Counted from the first letter of the stretch, positions 1-11,473 are shown. The stretch is 64,000 nucleotides of DNA from Cordia subcordata (GCA_028554755.1 JAPTOF010000002.1:7861001-7925000), one strand, 5' to 3'. Notes: generated by a model not told the origin, from the letters alone. Program-made: numbers and translations.

Positions 1-339
1 TTTATAAACTAGACAGAGGAATGATCCCAGACCTTATCTTGTTAGGATTTTTTTACAGTGATTATACTCATTTCATGGTTAATCTTAGGAGTTAAGAGCA
101 CCTTCAGCTACATAACCAAGTGGTTAAATGTTTGTATAGGGTTCTATTTCTAGGTATGCCGGCACTTGTTTTCAAGTAAATCTAAAAACAAATATAAATA
201 AGCCATGTAAAGAGATGGAGTTTAAATATTCAACATTTGCATAAGCTTTGTTTCTCTATTAATATAGCGAAAAGGTATTCATGTACAATTTTACTATGAT
301 TTACGTATGTGCGTAGGACAAAATTGTAGTGGGGTACAA

Positions 340-1570
340 TGTCACGCCCCTAAAACTTAAAGCTTGAGACGCGACACGCCGTGGACCAAGAGGAGTGAAC
401 CCTCGAACCACAAGGCTACTAAAACCTCAATAAACAAACAGAACACTAAATACTATAAATTATTGAAACAAAAACTATGAGCTCCAACATGTAGCAAAAA
501 AACTCCAAATAACTATTACAAGTTTTCGCCAAACCGGCACATCTAACATGGACCAAAATATCAAAGCAGTATCTCATCACTAAGATCTAATTCTCAAAAT
601 ACTCTTAAAGATAAGGTCATCCCTCATCGCCAACGTACATTCCCTTACTCGTGATCCTCTGTAAGAACATAAATATATAAGAGTGAGCGAATCAAATGCT
701 CAGTAAGTAAGGGTTTTCCCCCGAGATAAAACAAACGTGAATTATCAAAATAAGAGGGAAGCTGAAACAAGAGAACACGTTCCCTGGAGGATATTAAGAA
801 ATTATGGGAGCGCGTAGAATTAAAATTTCATATTAACTATGACAAGGATTAACTCGTAAAAGAAAATACGTTGAATATCATGTAACATGAGTTGTGACTA
901 TGCTGTAATAATTTCATCATAATAAAGTCATGGTAAGGGTACAAAGCCCTCAAATCTCAATCATGATCATATCAAAAGATGAGTATAAGACCCCCACTGA
1001 CACACATGATATAGGTACAAGGCCCCCAAAGGCACACACATTATAGGGGAGTATGGCCCAATATGCTCAAGCAAACATGAAATGGGATCCCAAAATTTCA
1101 CGAGAAGGCAAGTTTCCGCCAAATCAAGTCATGTCATATCTCGTCAAGTCATACCCTATGCACATAATAGAATAATTCTTTATCATTATTCTAAAGAAAA
1201 AAAAAGTTTATTACTCAATCCTAGAATTCGAGCGTAAACGAGTATAGTCAAAACTTACCTTGAGATTAGCCCTTAAAGAAAGAATAAATGCCTAACTTGT
1301 TTTTCTAGGGTTCTTCGTATTTTTCTGAGAAAAGAGAAGCATGGGAAAAAAAATATAATAATGAAAGGAAGAATATATATATATATATATATATATAAGT
1401 CCTAAATCAAAGACTGCCTGGTCAAATTTTATCTTATCTATTTTATTATTAATATATTATTATTATTATTAAAGAACTCAACTATCAACAACTACCACTA
1501 CAGAAACATGTTTGTAGTGGTTGAATAAAAAAAATTAAATAAAATTAAAAAAAACTAACCGGTCCTTACA
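340..1570. mobile_element. LTR-type insertion (solo LTR candidate), 1231 bp
   Basis: The element begins TGTCACGCCCC and ends CCGGTCCTTACA, and is flanked on both sides by the exact 5-bp duplication TACAA (335-339 and 1571-1575). TG...CA ends plus a 5-bp target duplication are the hallmark of LTR retrotransposon integration. I see no gag or pol reading frame, so a solo LTR or small non-autonomous element fits. It lies just downstream of the broken DUF241 copy, splitting a 3' flank motif (ACAAAATTGTA...TACAATGACCC) that is continuous at other copies. It contains an AT microsatellite near 1374-1398. Confidence 0.8.
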
Positions 1571-1880
1571 TACAATGACCCAACTATGTACAGGAGAAGC
1601 TAATGATCAAGTATGTTTAGAAGAGATACTCTTCTTTTGATCAGACTCCTAAAGATGGTTTCCAGTAGTTCTTCAAACTCTTGGATGGTCATTTCTAGCG
1701 TCCTCAGTTGCTTCATGACATTTTGAATAGCAGCAACCTTGCTCTCCTTGCAAGAGTTGTTTTTGATCAAGGCAGACAACGCATCATAAATATTGCCTTC
1801 TTGTTCTTGTTCTGTGTCACAGTGAACACGTTTTGATTTCATGAATTTGTTAACCAATGAACAACCTCTTTGCCTTGACC

Positions 1881-2412
1881 CATGGGCGGAGCCATATAGG
1901 CTCCGGGGGGGGGGGGGGGGGTGCGTGCACCCCCTGACTTTTTCTTGAAAAAACTTTTACCACTACTTTTTTTGTTAATTTTTTTTTTATTAAGAATAAA
2001 GTGCACCCCTTCATAATAAGAATGTTCCCCCTCATGATAAAAATGTACCTACTTGTAATTGTGATAAAGACAATGTCAATACTTTTATTTTACCTTTTAA
2101 CCCAAAAATAAAATCAGAACGAAAATAGCAAATAAATAAAAGAAAAAAATAATTGTTTGGTCATTTATATAAAGAAATGTTTTTAAGTTGAATATTCAAC
2201 ATTTTCAATATCTGTAGTCAAACTAGGACAATTATAAAATATAAATCTATGTATAATAATGATAGATACTTATTTATATATCTTATGTATATTAAGATGT
2301 TATTAATATATTAAATATTACATATTTTTGTATTTATTTTAATTTATATTAAAAAATTATGCGTATATATAAATGTGCACCCGCTGACGATTGGGTCCTG
2401 GCTCCGCCACTA
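1881..2412. mobile_element. hAT-type MITE, 532 bp
   Basis: The exact 8-bp direct repeat CCTTGACC flanks the element (1873-1880 and 2413-2420). The termini are imperfect inverted repeats: GGGCGGAGCCA on the left and, on the reverse strand of the right end, GTGGCGGAGCCA. An 8-bp duplication with such ends is typical of the hAT superfamily. No transposase frame is seen, so it is non-autonomous. A run of 17 G lies near the left end (1905-1921). The insertion lies inside the coding part of the broken DUF241 copy. Confidence 0.85.
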
Positions 2413-2475
2413 CCTTGACCTGTCCCCGCTTCCAGACAGATCTGACAATACATATTTCAAAACTGAGAAGCTTAT

Positions 2476-5350
2476 TGTCACGCCCCCAAATCCACCCACT
2501 TGAATTCGGGGTCGTGATCGCCGCGAACCTAAGAAGATCGCTCCTCCTAAGCCCGCAAGGCTCTAAAATGCAAGACAGAAAACTAAAACTCACAAATATT
2601 TCCATCAGAGCACTAATACCATCATGGCTAGTTATTTTCCAAGGCTGGATTATTTCCCAACTATAAAGAAATCAAGGCAAGTTAAATTACATTAGCATCG
2701 CCATTAGGATCCTCTTTGGAATAACCCAAATCATCACCCCTGCAAATTCATGTAAATAATATAATGAGCGAAACAAAGCTCAATAAGTGGACACCCGCGA
2801 TGAGACCTACGAGTGATCCTAACCAAAGACACCAGATCGGAATCAATAACAGACACCAGGAAATAGTAGAATCCAGACAGACAGAAGTCACTTTTAGATA
2901 AGCTGATAAACAAAACCAAGTCAAACCAGAGTGTAACTCAAAGTCGTGATATTAATACTAAAATGGGCAACCTCAGGCCCCACACCACAACGCCTCCGTC
3001 CGAACGGGCACAAAAACAGGACAGAATTATATATACGGGCAACCTCAGGCCGGGTTTTTTATTTTTTTGACTCAATTTTTAATATACTGCGCAAAAATGA
3101 CCTGCTTTTGAATTAGATTTCAAAAATGACCCAATCTTGTTTTGGGAACGCATCGAGCGCGTTCCCAGAATGTGGCCGCGTTCCCAGAACGCGGTGGTGT
3201 TTTTGCAACTTTTTTTTTTAACATACCTTATTTTTTCATTATTTATTTATGTGACGGTATTACTCTTTTTTCTTATGCAGTTATTTATGATCCGTGGATG
3301 CTTTTATTTCGGCATTATGGACACTACATTATCAATTGGACATTATACACTTAATTCTTTCTGTTCAAGTGAACATTATGCTGTAATTGTAAACAAAACA
3401 TTACAAAATTACAACTAAGTAAACAAAACAAGATTACAACTAAATAGGATTACTTAGATTACAATTAATATATATTACATAACAACATTCAAGATTACAA
3501 CTAATACACATTACATAACAACATTACAAGATTACAACTATACGCTACGCATTTTGATTATTGGGGCAAGTTGGAGTAGTGTGGCATTGTTGACCACATG
3601 TTGTACACCTTCGTCGTCCACCTTGGTTTTAGCAATCTATCTTATTTCAAATGCACCGACCTCCAGCTAGAAATAATGTCCATAATACTGAAATAAAAGC
3701 ATTCACGGATTATAAATAACTGAATAAGGGAAAAATATAATACTGTCCCATAAATACATAATAAAAAATAAGGTATGTTAAAAAAAAAAGTTGCTAAAAC
3801 ACCAGCCGCGTTGTAGGAACACGGTCGCATTTTGGGAACGCGACCACACTCATCCACAAGAAACACACTGTATAATTTCAAAATCATGAGATCCTAACAC
3901 ATCAGATACAGATTCAAAATTCTGATTACGCGCTGACAATTCGGACTGAGAAAATAAAAATACTCAGAAAATCCAAGTCAAGCGAAAAGGAAAGGGAACG
4001 GAATACCAGAGTATAGATGAGTAGTCCAACTTACCTCAAACCAGCTCAATAATCAAGTCCCCTTCTTCCTAGTAATTATACCAAGTATAATTATCACATT
4101 CAGAGAAAATGTCACACTTAGCTGATGACAAAGTCAATGTAAAAGAATTCAAAGAGAATAATAGTTGTAATTCATCAAACGTTTGCTAAAATGGAGCTAT
4201 AAAGTTAATTAAAATAGAAGTATCATATTATTCATCCTATACACCTAAAGCAAGTGGTGTTCAGTAATCTAATAAATTCATAATTCCATAATATTCCGCA
4301 CTATTCATAAATCAAACTCAGGCTAAGACATAAACCATGAAAGAAATTACAACGATAATGAATTAGCTCAACTCATTTATCTCATACTCATATATTAGAT
4401 CATCTCCAAAATATATTACTTTTCTTTCTTTCCCAGTCAACAACAACACACCACAATCATGCCAAGCCAAGCCTGTCTTACTTCAATACACCAATTCGAT
4501 CTCACGTATAAACATTCCAAACACATCTATAACTTGATAGCAAGAAATAAACTATTATAAGTATATATTCATATGAAATTACAAAGCTTAATCCCTAAGC
4601 ACATATGTACATATAAACACATTATTTTTCAACTTTTAGTTGTTAAACCAAGTGTTCTACTTATCTGACTTCTTAATCACAATTAACTCCTTTTTATCAA
4701 TTTAAACTTCATATACAAATATTACGGGTGCCTTGACAGGCAAATATACATATATTTTCCCATACGAGACAATTTGGAATATCCATAACAAGATATAGAA
4801 ACCATAATGCTATAGAATATTCCACCTTCATGCATTTCAGAAGTTATTAAACATTTATAATTTCATGTAACTCCTAATTATCTCTTTTCTTAACTAGCAA
4901 GTGAATTTAAACTTATACTTGCAGCAACATATATCTATATATACACATGAGCATCTATAGAACACCATATCATTATGGTAGCCAAAATAGAGTAATAAAA
5001 CTTACTTGATTAGCAAAGATGATGCTAATTAGCCTTTAATCTTGGTTTTTCCTTCTTGATTTCTCTCCCTATTTCCTTTTCTTTCTCTCTTTCTTTTTCT
5101 TTTCCTTTTTCTGCATTCCTTTTCTTTCTTCTTCTTAACGTGTGAGAGTGTGTGTGTGTGTGTAAAAATCTGATGGAAGGAAAAGAAAAAGGGAAGTGGG
5201 TTGGTGGAAATAATTGGGCAAATACCCCAACACTTGGCAAACACATACCACATATGTGCACACATGGTTGGTTCATGCAAAAGCAACTTTATTTTGTTTT
5301 ATCCTCTTCTCTCCTTTTTTTTTTTTTTTTTTTTTTAACCGGGTATTACA
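2476..5350. mobile_element. LTR-type insertion (solo LTR candidate), 2875 bp
   Basis: It starts TGTCACGCCCCC, ends CCGGGTATTACA and is bounded by the exact 5-bp duplication CTTAT (2471-2475 and 5351-5355). Its first 500 or so bases and several later blocks match the element at 23473-25875, so the two are family members. No gag, protease, reverse transcriptase or integrase motif is visible. The length is large for a solo LTR but possible for long-LTR Gypsy lineages; a LARD-type element is the alternative. A foreign inverted-repeat block (about 3050-3860) is nested inside. CT-rich and poly-T tracts lie near the right end. Confidence 0.85.
3140..3870. repeat. Large inverted repeat nested in the LTR-type element
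   Basis: About 3150-3345 and the reverse strand of about 3860-3660 are similar. Both carry GGAACGCG-type motifs, then TTTTTGCAACTTTTT or its equivalent, AACATACCTTATTTTT and a shared stretch around ATGATCCGTGGATG-like sequence. Conceptual translations of the two arms on opposite strands resemble each other (both contain ATFFFNIPYF), which confirms the palindromic layout. The sister element at 23473 lacks this block, so it is a later insertion or fold-back element. The spacer between the arms is roughly 300 bp. Edges are approximate. Confidence 0.7.
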
Positions 5351-5969
5351 CTTATCACTTCTGATTTTTCTAGCATGGCCATGGTTGATGGAATACTGAC
5401 TTCTTTGTTCACAAGGGCCATGAAGCACTTCTTTTCGGAGGCTTTTAGATTTCTAATGCACTTGGTAATCATCTTGTTGACTTTCTTTTCTGAGGCTGCA
5501 TAAGCTTCAATATCACGAGCTATGCTAGATTCTCCAACTCTATTTCTGCGGAGAGCTGATTCAATCTCTTTAACAGATTCCTTCATGTGGAGAATGATGC
5601 CTTTAGTAGTGCTGCATGCATGCATCCAACAACCTTACAGACCCATTTAGAATTTCATCCGCCCATTTGTGAGATGGTCATCGTAGAGATAGTTCTTGTT
5701 GGACCGATGTAAGCTGAATCAGATCACAGAGGCTCTCATGTAAATCACCAAGGCTTGCTAAGTTTCTGCATAATGAAGATTCATCAGTTGATTTTAACCT
5801 GCGCAAATGATCCTGAACTGTCACAGCCACAGGATGAGATCTTGATGGCAAACTGTTTGATCGAACATGACTAAGATTAGCCATCTTTCTGACTGATTGG
5901 CTTCAGTAAGGAAATGTTGTACAGCTTGAACCCTGAGGAATGAAGTTGATGCTTACCTTTTGAACCAGC

Positions 5970-5978
5970 TATATATAG
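5970..5978 (-). promoter_or_regulatory. TATA box of the broken 5' DUF241 copy
   Basis: A TATATATAG-like stretch about 85 bp before the ATG at 5884 sits in the same context (ACCAGCTATATATAGGGAG on the plus strand) as in the other copies. Confidence 0.55.
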
Positions 5979-7114
5979 GGAGATAAACAAAGGGAACGAA
6001 CGAACGAGTGTAATTCAAAGGATCTGGAACCAAGAGGGGGACAGCTCTAAACATATGGTACCAGCGTAAGCTGGAAGAAAGGATCAGACAGGTATCAGTG
6101 CAATTATTGACATGAATAGAGAAACAATTGGAATCATGACAGCCTGGAAGATGAATTACAAATGTTCCTCGTTATTGTGGCGCATTGATCAAGACGTTGA
6201 TCCACCTAAAGTATGCAATGCAATTGCACACGAGTGCATGCCTACAATGTAATTGCACACAGATGCATGCCCCCTTGGATCAGAGAGGAAGGAGACAAGC
6301 ACTTAAAATTTCAAATGAGACGATATTTGAAGCTGATAAAAATGGATCTATCATCTCAAGGACATGATGCTAGCAGCTACTTGCAGCAGGTGGAATCTTA
6401 CAGCTCTTAATTGATTTAAAATAATGGCTATTCAACATTGTAACACGTAAGCAATCTGCCTCTGACTTTTAATATATATATCAGTATAATTTATCTTGAG
6501 AGTAAGTTTTCTATCTCTGTGTCCCTCAGATTGGACATGCTAAACCAGATTTTCCCATGTTCTACCATCTTTCTTTATTTGCAATAGAAAAAAGAAAATG
6601 TCTTTCATGACTGAAATTCATAGTTGTAGTAGGCACTTTTATGTTACCTGAAAAGAAGCTCTAGCTTTCTGTTTCCTGTAGATGTTTGAAGTCAGAGTAG
6701 GAAATGCGTATGACAGGCTGATGATACAAATGGTATATGTAAAGGCAGGATGAAACAAAATCCGGATGGACTAATTTAGAGAGAGAAGCATTTCTTTTCA
6801 TTTCAGGACCTTGAAATCTCAAGTCAAAGTAGACGGAAGCCTAAGATTGATACATACCAAGCCTAGAAGATCTACTGGTCATTTGAATAGGATTTTATTT
6901 CTCAAAAAGACCTTGTTCTTGTATAAATCTGAAGATAAATATTGATAAGCCATTTAACAAGATAGAATAGTGTAGTCAAAATTTGGATATAATTGTATTT
7001 CTCTTGTGATAAGTAAATATATAATTCTGCATATCTTTTGCAATGGTTGACGAAAAGTGTGCGTAACAAAATTCTATTGCGACACAATGATCCAGATAAG
7101 TGCGAATACAGAAG
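5979..7114. other. Upstream flank of the first DUF241 copy
   Basis: No gene is seen. The sequence is recognisably similar to the upstream flanks of the copies at 14.5 and 16.7 kb. It includes the distal CATGCA block (6224-6352), then a stretch (about 6640-6800) that matches 16200-16370 and 18310-18470. Confidence 0.6.
6224..6352. promoter_or_regulatory. Conserved distal upstream block with CATGCA motifs
   Basis: ACACGAGTGCATGCC is followed by a second ATGCATGCCCCC and then a conserved run ending TTTGAAGCTGATAAAA. The block recurs upstream of every array copy, roughly 280-440 bp before the ATG. CATGCA is the core of the plant RY element bound by B3-domain regulators; binding here is inferred only. 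Confidence 0.5.
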
Positions 7115-7230
7115 CTAATGATCAAGTTATGTTCAGCAGAGAGACTCTTCTTTTGATCAAATTTCTAAAAGTGGTTTTAAATAGCTCTTCAAACTCCTGA
7201 ATGCGCATTTCAGTGTCCTTAGTTACTTTT
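7115..7230 (-). pseudogene. DUF241 3'-end fragment
   Basis: Only the last 38 or so codons of a DUF241 copy remain. The reverse strand encodes an EFEELFKTTFRNLIKR-like C-terminus and a stop, with changes and a breakpoint around 7230 after which similarity to the coding region stops. The fragment at 18748-18868 has the same breakpoint and the same following sequence (GTTAAATAAATTCAACTTC-like). Both therefore derive from one truncation that was later duplicated with the block. Confidence 0.75.
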
Positions 7231-7715
7231 CTGGTTAAATAAATTCAACTTCTACATTCGAAAGAGATTCTAAATCTTTTAAGCTTTTTATACTTTTGAA
7301 TCATCAATTGTCAAGCTGTATAAACAATATTGAACAAATATGAACACCATATTTCAATCCATCCAGTAGGTAGAGTAATATGATCCTTGACTTGTGCTTT
7401 TCAGGAATTATGCGAAGTGACTATAATTCCGTTGATCTTAAGAGTTACGAGCAACTTAAGCCACGTACAGACTAAGTTAATGAATATCTGAACAAGATTT
7501 TGTTTCTCACAATGAGCACAATTGTTTTCATGTAAATCTGAAGAAAAATATTAGTAAGTCACGTAAAAAGATGGAATTTACATAGTGAAAGATTTATTAT
7601 AATTTTTCTATATGTATTATTGAAAGATGTCTCTGTATAATTTACAATTTACAGAACTGTACGGGACAAAATTGTATTGGGATAAAATGTCCCAATTCTG
7701 CATGAACTAGAGAAG
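7231..7715. other. Spacer between fragment and DUF241 copy 2
   Basis: No gene. It contains the 3' flank sequence shared by array members (CAAAATTGTATTGGGATA... before the stop) and matches the spacer at 18870-19355. Confidence 0.5.
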
Positions 7716-8588
7716 CTAATGACCAAAGATGTTTAGGAGAAGCACTCTTCTTTTGATCAAACTCCTGAAGATGGTGTCTAATACTTCTTCAAGCTCCTCG
7801 ATGGCCATTTCCAGTGACCTCAGTTGCTTCGTGACATTTTGGATAGCAGCAACTTTGCCCTCCTTGCAGGATTGGTATTTGATCAAGGCAGATAATGCAT
7901 CTTGGATATTGCCTTCTTGCTCTTGTTCTATGTCACAATGAACTCGTTTTAATTGCATGAATTTGTTAACCAGTGACCGGCCTTTCTGCTTTGACTTGTC
8001 TGTGTTTCCAGACAGATACAACAACACAGATTTCAAGATTGAGAAGTTAATCACTTCTGTTTCTTCCACTATGGTCTTAGTTGATAAAGGCTTCCCTTCT
8101 TCATTCGCAAGGGCCACTGAGCACTTCTTCTCTGAGACTTTAAGATTTCTAATGCACCTTGTAATCATCTTGTTGATTTTCTTCTTTGAGGTTGCAAAAG
8201 CATCAATATCATGAGCTATGGTAGATTCTCCACCTCTATTTCTGCGGAGAGCTGATTCGAGCTCTTTAACAGATTCCTTTACTTGGAGCATGATGTCTTT
8301 AGCAGTACTACAGACATCCAACAATCTTACTGATCCATCCAGAGTTTCTTCCGCCCAGGTTTTTGATGATTCTGTGGATAGTTCTTGTTGGACTGATGGA
8401 AGCTGAATCAGATCATGGAGGCTCTCATGTAAATTGCCAAGGCTTGCTAAGTTTCTGCACATTGAAGATGTTGATGAACAAGTTGTATCAACAGATATTA
8501 ATCTGCACAAATTATCCTCAACTGAGGCAGCTGCTGGGTGAGATCTGGATGGCAAACTGTTTGATCGAGCATGAGTAAAACTAGCCAT
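7716..8588 (-). CDS. DUF241 domain protein, array copy 2
   Basis: This is a single-exon gene of 290 codons. The start ATG at 8588 lies in a good plant context (AAGATGGCT), and all array copies share this start. The family is DUF241 (PF03087), plant-specific and of unknown function. The protein begins MASFTHARSNSLPSRSHP; RSNSLP fits the 14-3-3 mode I pattern R-S-x-S-x-P. The middle (residues about 60-170) is helical with SVRLLDVCSTAKDI and ESALRRNRGGES, and the C-terminus is a likely coiled coil (QLRSLEMAIEELEEVLDTIFRSLIKRR). No signal peptide or membrane segment is seen. The coding sequence is intact and is the counterpart of the copy at 19356-20228 in a duplicated block. BPS1/DUF793 proteins are a related but different family; I do not assign a function. 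Confidence 0.9.
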   Translation of the reverse strand: MASFTHARSNSLPSRSHPAAASVEDNLCRLISVDTTCSSTSSMCRNLASLGNLHESLHDLIQLPSVQQELSTESSKTWAEETLDGSVRLLDVCSTAKDIMLQVKESVKELESALRRNRGGESTIAHDIDAFATSKKKINKMITRCIRNLKVSEKKCSVALANEEGKPLSTKTIVEETEVINFSILKSVLLYLSGNTDKSKQKGRSLVNKFMQLKRVHCDIEQEQEGNIQDALSALIKYQSCKEGKVAAIQNVTKQLRSLEMAIEELEEVLDTIFRSLIKRRVLLLNIFGH

Positions 8589-8673
8589 CTTCTTTTACTG
8601 AAGAAATGTCTGAAGACTAAATTTTACAACTTTAATGCTGAAAAATGATGTTGAAGCTTCCTTTTGGTACCAG

Positions 8674-8683
8674 CTATAAATAG
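8674..8683 (-). promoter_or_regulatory. TATA box of DUF241 copy 2
   Basis: CTATTTATAG on the minus strand, 86 bp upstream of the ATG at 8588. The position and the flanking GGTACCAGC are shared with the 19.4-kb copy. Confidence 0.6.
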
Positions 8684-9933
8684 GGAGATAACCAAAGGGA
8701 ACAAAGAGAATATTGTCCACCTCCTATGTCTCAACACTGCTGGTAATAATATTAATGCCAACACTAAGATGATAGGACTGATCACACAGAAGGTGAGTCA
8801 ATATATAATTTATTCTTATGGCACATTGATCAGCACATTATCCTCTTAAACTATATATTGTTACGCCAAAGAATATGAAATAATTATTACCCGTACACGA
8901 GTGCATGCCCCCATGGTATCAGACAGGAAAGCGACCAATACTTACCATTTCATATGAGCCAACATTTGAAGCTGACAAAGTGGATCTTTCACATCTCAAC
9001 TGCATTATGTCTAAAATTTCTGTAGCAGATGGAATCTTACACCTTTGAATTGATTTAAAATATTAGGTATTCATCAATTTGACACACGTAGCAAGCAAAT
9101 TGACCAAGTAATCTCTCTCTAACATTTTACAAACATCAGTAAAATTACATTCACTGATGCGAACAAGATCCAGATCACATTTGAATCCGGATTTAATGGC
9201 AGGATGAAGCAGAACTTCCAGATGAACTAATATGGATGGAGAAACTATTTTCCTAAGCTGCAGACCTCAAATTTTCAAGTTAAAGTAGTCTGAGGCCTTA
9301 GATTTGTACTCATTAGGGAGAAATGATACAAAAGATTGAGGTATAGCTACTCATGATTTCTTAGATCGACCTTTTTGGTCTAAAATCTTGCGAGAATAGG
9401 AATTAAGATTATACTTTGGATACAAATGGATCTATAGTTCCACATTGCATCTATACGGTAACCAATGAAAATGGGTTCCATTTTGGCTAAAAGAGTTGAA
9501 CTTCTATTATTAAATCGAGAGCTTTTAGTCCGTTTTAAGCTTTCTAATTGGCATATAAACCATACATTTGATGCATACAAGGATTTGAACCAAAATTATG
9601 ACTCACAACATAAATTTAATCTGTGTACTAGATAGAATGATCTTTGACTTTTTCTTGTTACAATTTGCTCAAGCATGCCTGTTCATATTAGTCGAGTTAA
9701 GAGCATCTTAAGCGACAATAAATCCAAGTTGCCGAACATTTGTATAATATTGTATTTCTCTGTATGCCAAGACTTGTTTCCAAGTGTATCTGAAAACATA
9801 TATGAATAGGCCACATTAAAGATGAAATTTATGAAATGAAATTTCGTTGTATAAATTTACAACAATTTACAGACGTGTATGGTACAAAATTGTATTGGGA
9901 TACAATGACCCAATTATGTGTGAAGAGGAGAAG
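8684..9933. other. Spacer between DUF241 copies 2 and 3
   Basis: No gene is seen. It holds the distal upstream block of copy 2 (8893-8986, ACACGAGTGCATGCCC...). Further right it matches the spacer 20310-22515 upstream of the 19.4-kb copy, for example GTTCCACATTGCA...CTATACGG at both sites. The 531-bp insertion found at 21441 is absent here, so this spacer shows its empty site. Confidence 0.55.
8893..8986. promoter_or_regulatory. Conserved distal upstream block, copy 2
   Basis: ACACGAGTGCATGCCCCCATGG followed by the conserved CATATGAGCCAACATTTGAAGC run, about 300 bp upstream of the ATG. Nearly the same sequence is found at 20506-20600. Confidence 0.5.
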
Positions 9934-10788
9934 TTAATGATTGAGTATGTTCAGAAGAGATACTCTTCTGTTGATCAAACTCTTGAAAATGGTTTCTAAT
10001 AGTTCTTCAAGCTCTTGGATGGTCACCTCCATCATCCTTAGTTGCTTCACGACTTTCTGCATAGTAGCAGCTTTGCTCTCCTTGCAGGATTTGTATTTAA
10101 TCAAGGCAGACAATGCATCTTCGATATTGCCTTCTTGCTCTTGTTCTATGTCACAATGAATTCGTTTTGATTGCACCATCTTGTTAACAAATGACCAACC
10201 TCTTTGCTTTGATCCATTCTTGCTTCCCGATAGGTACACCAATACAGATTTCAAGATTGAGAAGCTAATCACTTCTGATTCTCCCAACATGGCCACAGTT
10301 GACCCGTGGTTGCCTTCTTTGTTCACTGGGGTTGAAACTTGAAGACTTTTAATGCACTTGGTAATCATCTTGTTCACTTTCTTCTTTGAGGTTGCATAAG
10401 CATCAACATCATGCGCTACGCTAGATTCTGCACCTCTATTTCTACGCAGAGCTGATTCAAGCTCTTTAACAGATTCCTTCAGGTGGAGTAAGATGTCTTT
10501 AGTTGTACCGCAGACATCCAACAATCTCACAGATCCGTCCAGAATTCCATCTGCCCATTTTTTAGACGGTTCTGTGGATAGTTCTTGTTGGATTGATGGA
10601 AGCTGAATCAGATCCTGGAGCCTCTCATGTAAATTGCTAAGGCTTGCTAAGTTTCTGCATATCGAAGATGTTGATGAACATGTTGTATCAGCAGATCTTA
10701 ATATGCACAAGTGATCCTCAATGTTGACAGCTGCAGGGTGAGATCTAGTTGGAAAACTGTTTGATCGAGCATGACCACGACTAGCCAT
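9934..10788 (-). CDS. DUF241 domain protein, array copy 3
   Basis: Intact single-exon gene of 284 codons starting MASRGHARSNSFPTRSHP at 10788 and ending SLINRRVSLLNILNH. It has the family layout: N-terminal RSNSFP motif (14-3-3 mode I-like R-S-x-S-x-P), SVRLLDVCGTTKDI, ESALRRNRGAES, then a C-terminal heptad-like segment. It is about six residues shorter than copy 2 because the EKKC...AL stretch before the mid-protein linker is missing (SLQVSTPVNKEG). No frameshift or premature stop. The TATA box lies 86 bp upstream, and an LTR-type element (11474-13572) sits about 0.7 kb upstream, beyond the distal block. Function unknown. Confidence 0.9.
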   Translation of the reverse strand: MASRGHARSNSFPTRSHPAAVNIEDHLCILRSADTTCSSTSSICRNLASLSNLHERLQDLIQLPSIQQELSTEPSKKWADGILDGSVRLLDVCGTTKDILLHLKESVKELESALRRNRGAESSVAHDVDAYATSKKKVNKMITKCIKSLQVSTPVNKEGNHGSTVAMLGESEVISFSILKSVLVYLSGSKNGSKQRGWSFVNKMVQSKRIHCDIEQEQEGNIEDALSALIKYKSCKESKAATMQKVVKQLRMMEVTIQELEELLETIFKSLINRRVSLLNILNH

Positions 10789-10873
10789 CTTCTTTTACCG
10801 AAAACACGTCTGAAGACTAAAGTGTACAAGTTAAATCTTGAAGAATGATGTTGAAGCTTCTCCTTGTTACCTG

Positions 10874-10881
10874 CTATATAT
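10874..10881 (-). promoter_or_regulatory. TATA box of DUF241 copy 3
   Basis: CTATATAT before GGGGAGAGAAAC on the plus strand, aligned with the TATA position of the other copies. Confidence 0.55.
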
Positions 10882-11473
10882 GGGGAGAGAAACAAAGGGA
10901 ACAAAGAGAATATTATCCACCTTTCTTGTCTCATCACTGCTGGTAATAAATAAGTATGATTACACGAGTATAAATCAATGGATCTGGAACAGAAATGGGA
11001 CCAGCTCTAACATTTGCCACAATAAGCTGATAGAATATTGGATCACACAGGTCTCACTGCAATTGTTAACTTGAATGAAGAAGCAATGGGAATCGTGACA
11101 GCCTTGAAGCTGATATACAATGTTATTTATTATTGTGCCACATGTGTGCTTACCCCCATGGATCAGACGGGAAAGTTTTAAAATATCATATGACCCAACA
11201 TTTGAAGCTGAAAAGGTGGATCTTGCATATCTCAACTGCTGTTGTTTCTTGGAGCAGGTGGAATCTTGCATCTCTGAATTGATTCAAAATAATGGCTATT
11301 CATCACTATGGCACGTTTATCAAGCTCTTGAAATAAGCTATCTGTCTCCAAATTTTTTGTACATCAGGATATTTATTATGGAAATTAGTCTTCATGAAAA
11401 ACAAAGTTTTCATGTGTTATTATCTCTCTTTTTGCAATGGAAAGATGATATCTTTCGTATCTGAAACTCCTAA
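10882..11473. other. Upstream flank of DUF241 copy 3
   Basis: No gene. It carries a degraded version of the distal block at 11139-11220 (CATGTGTGCTTACCCCCATGG rather than GAGTGCATGCCCCC), so the CATGCA core is lost here while the following ATTTGAAGCTGA run is kept. Confidence 0.5.

Larger units (their letters stand above)
1600..5884 (-). pseudogene. DUF241 pseudogene split by two transposons
   Basis: This is a DUF241 (PF03087) copy read from ATG at 5884 towards 1600. The 5' part (5884-5678) gives 68 residues starting MANLSHVRSNSLPSRSHP and then shifts frame near 5680. A second small insertion near 5610-5616 (repeated TGCA) shifts frame again. The next piece (about 5610-5356) encodes the central helices. 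An LTR-type element interrupts it at 2476-5350, the gene resumes at 2475-2413, a hAT-type MITE interrupts at 1881-2412, and the 3' end (1880-1600) encodes the conserved C-terminus ending RRVSLLNILDH. Exact target duplications bound both insertions, so the pre-insertion order can be read directly. Closest relative in the array by eye is the copy at 14517-15374. It cannot make a full protein. Confidence 0.93.

Noticed and set aside
3137..3887. Short hydrophobic frames (ATFFFNIPYF...) as small membrane proteins
   Set aside because: They are the two arms of an inverted repeat read on opposite strands, within a transposable element.
7729..7941. Plus-strand frames opposite each DUF241 gene (MFRRSTLLLIKLL... 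and similar)
   Set aside because: They are antisense shadows. They recur only because the minus-strand gene is conserved, and they have no start or codon support of their own.
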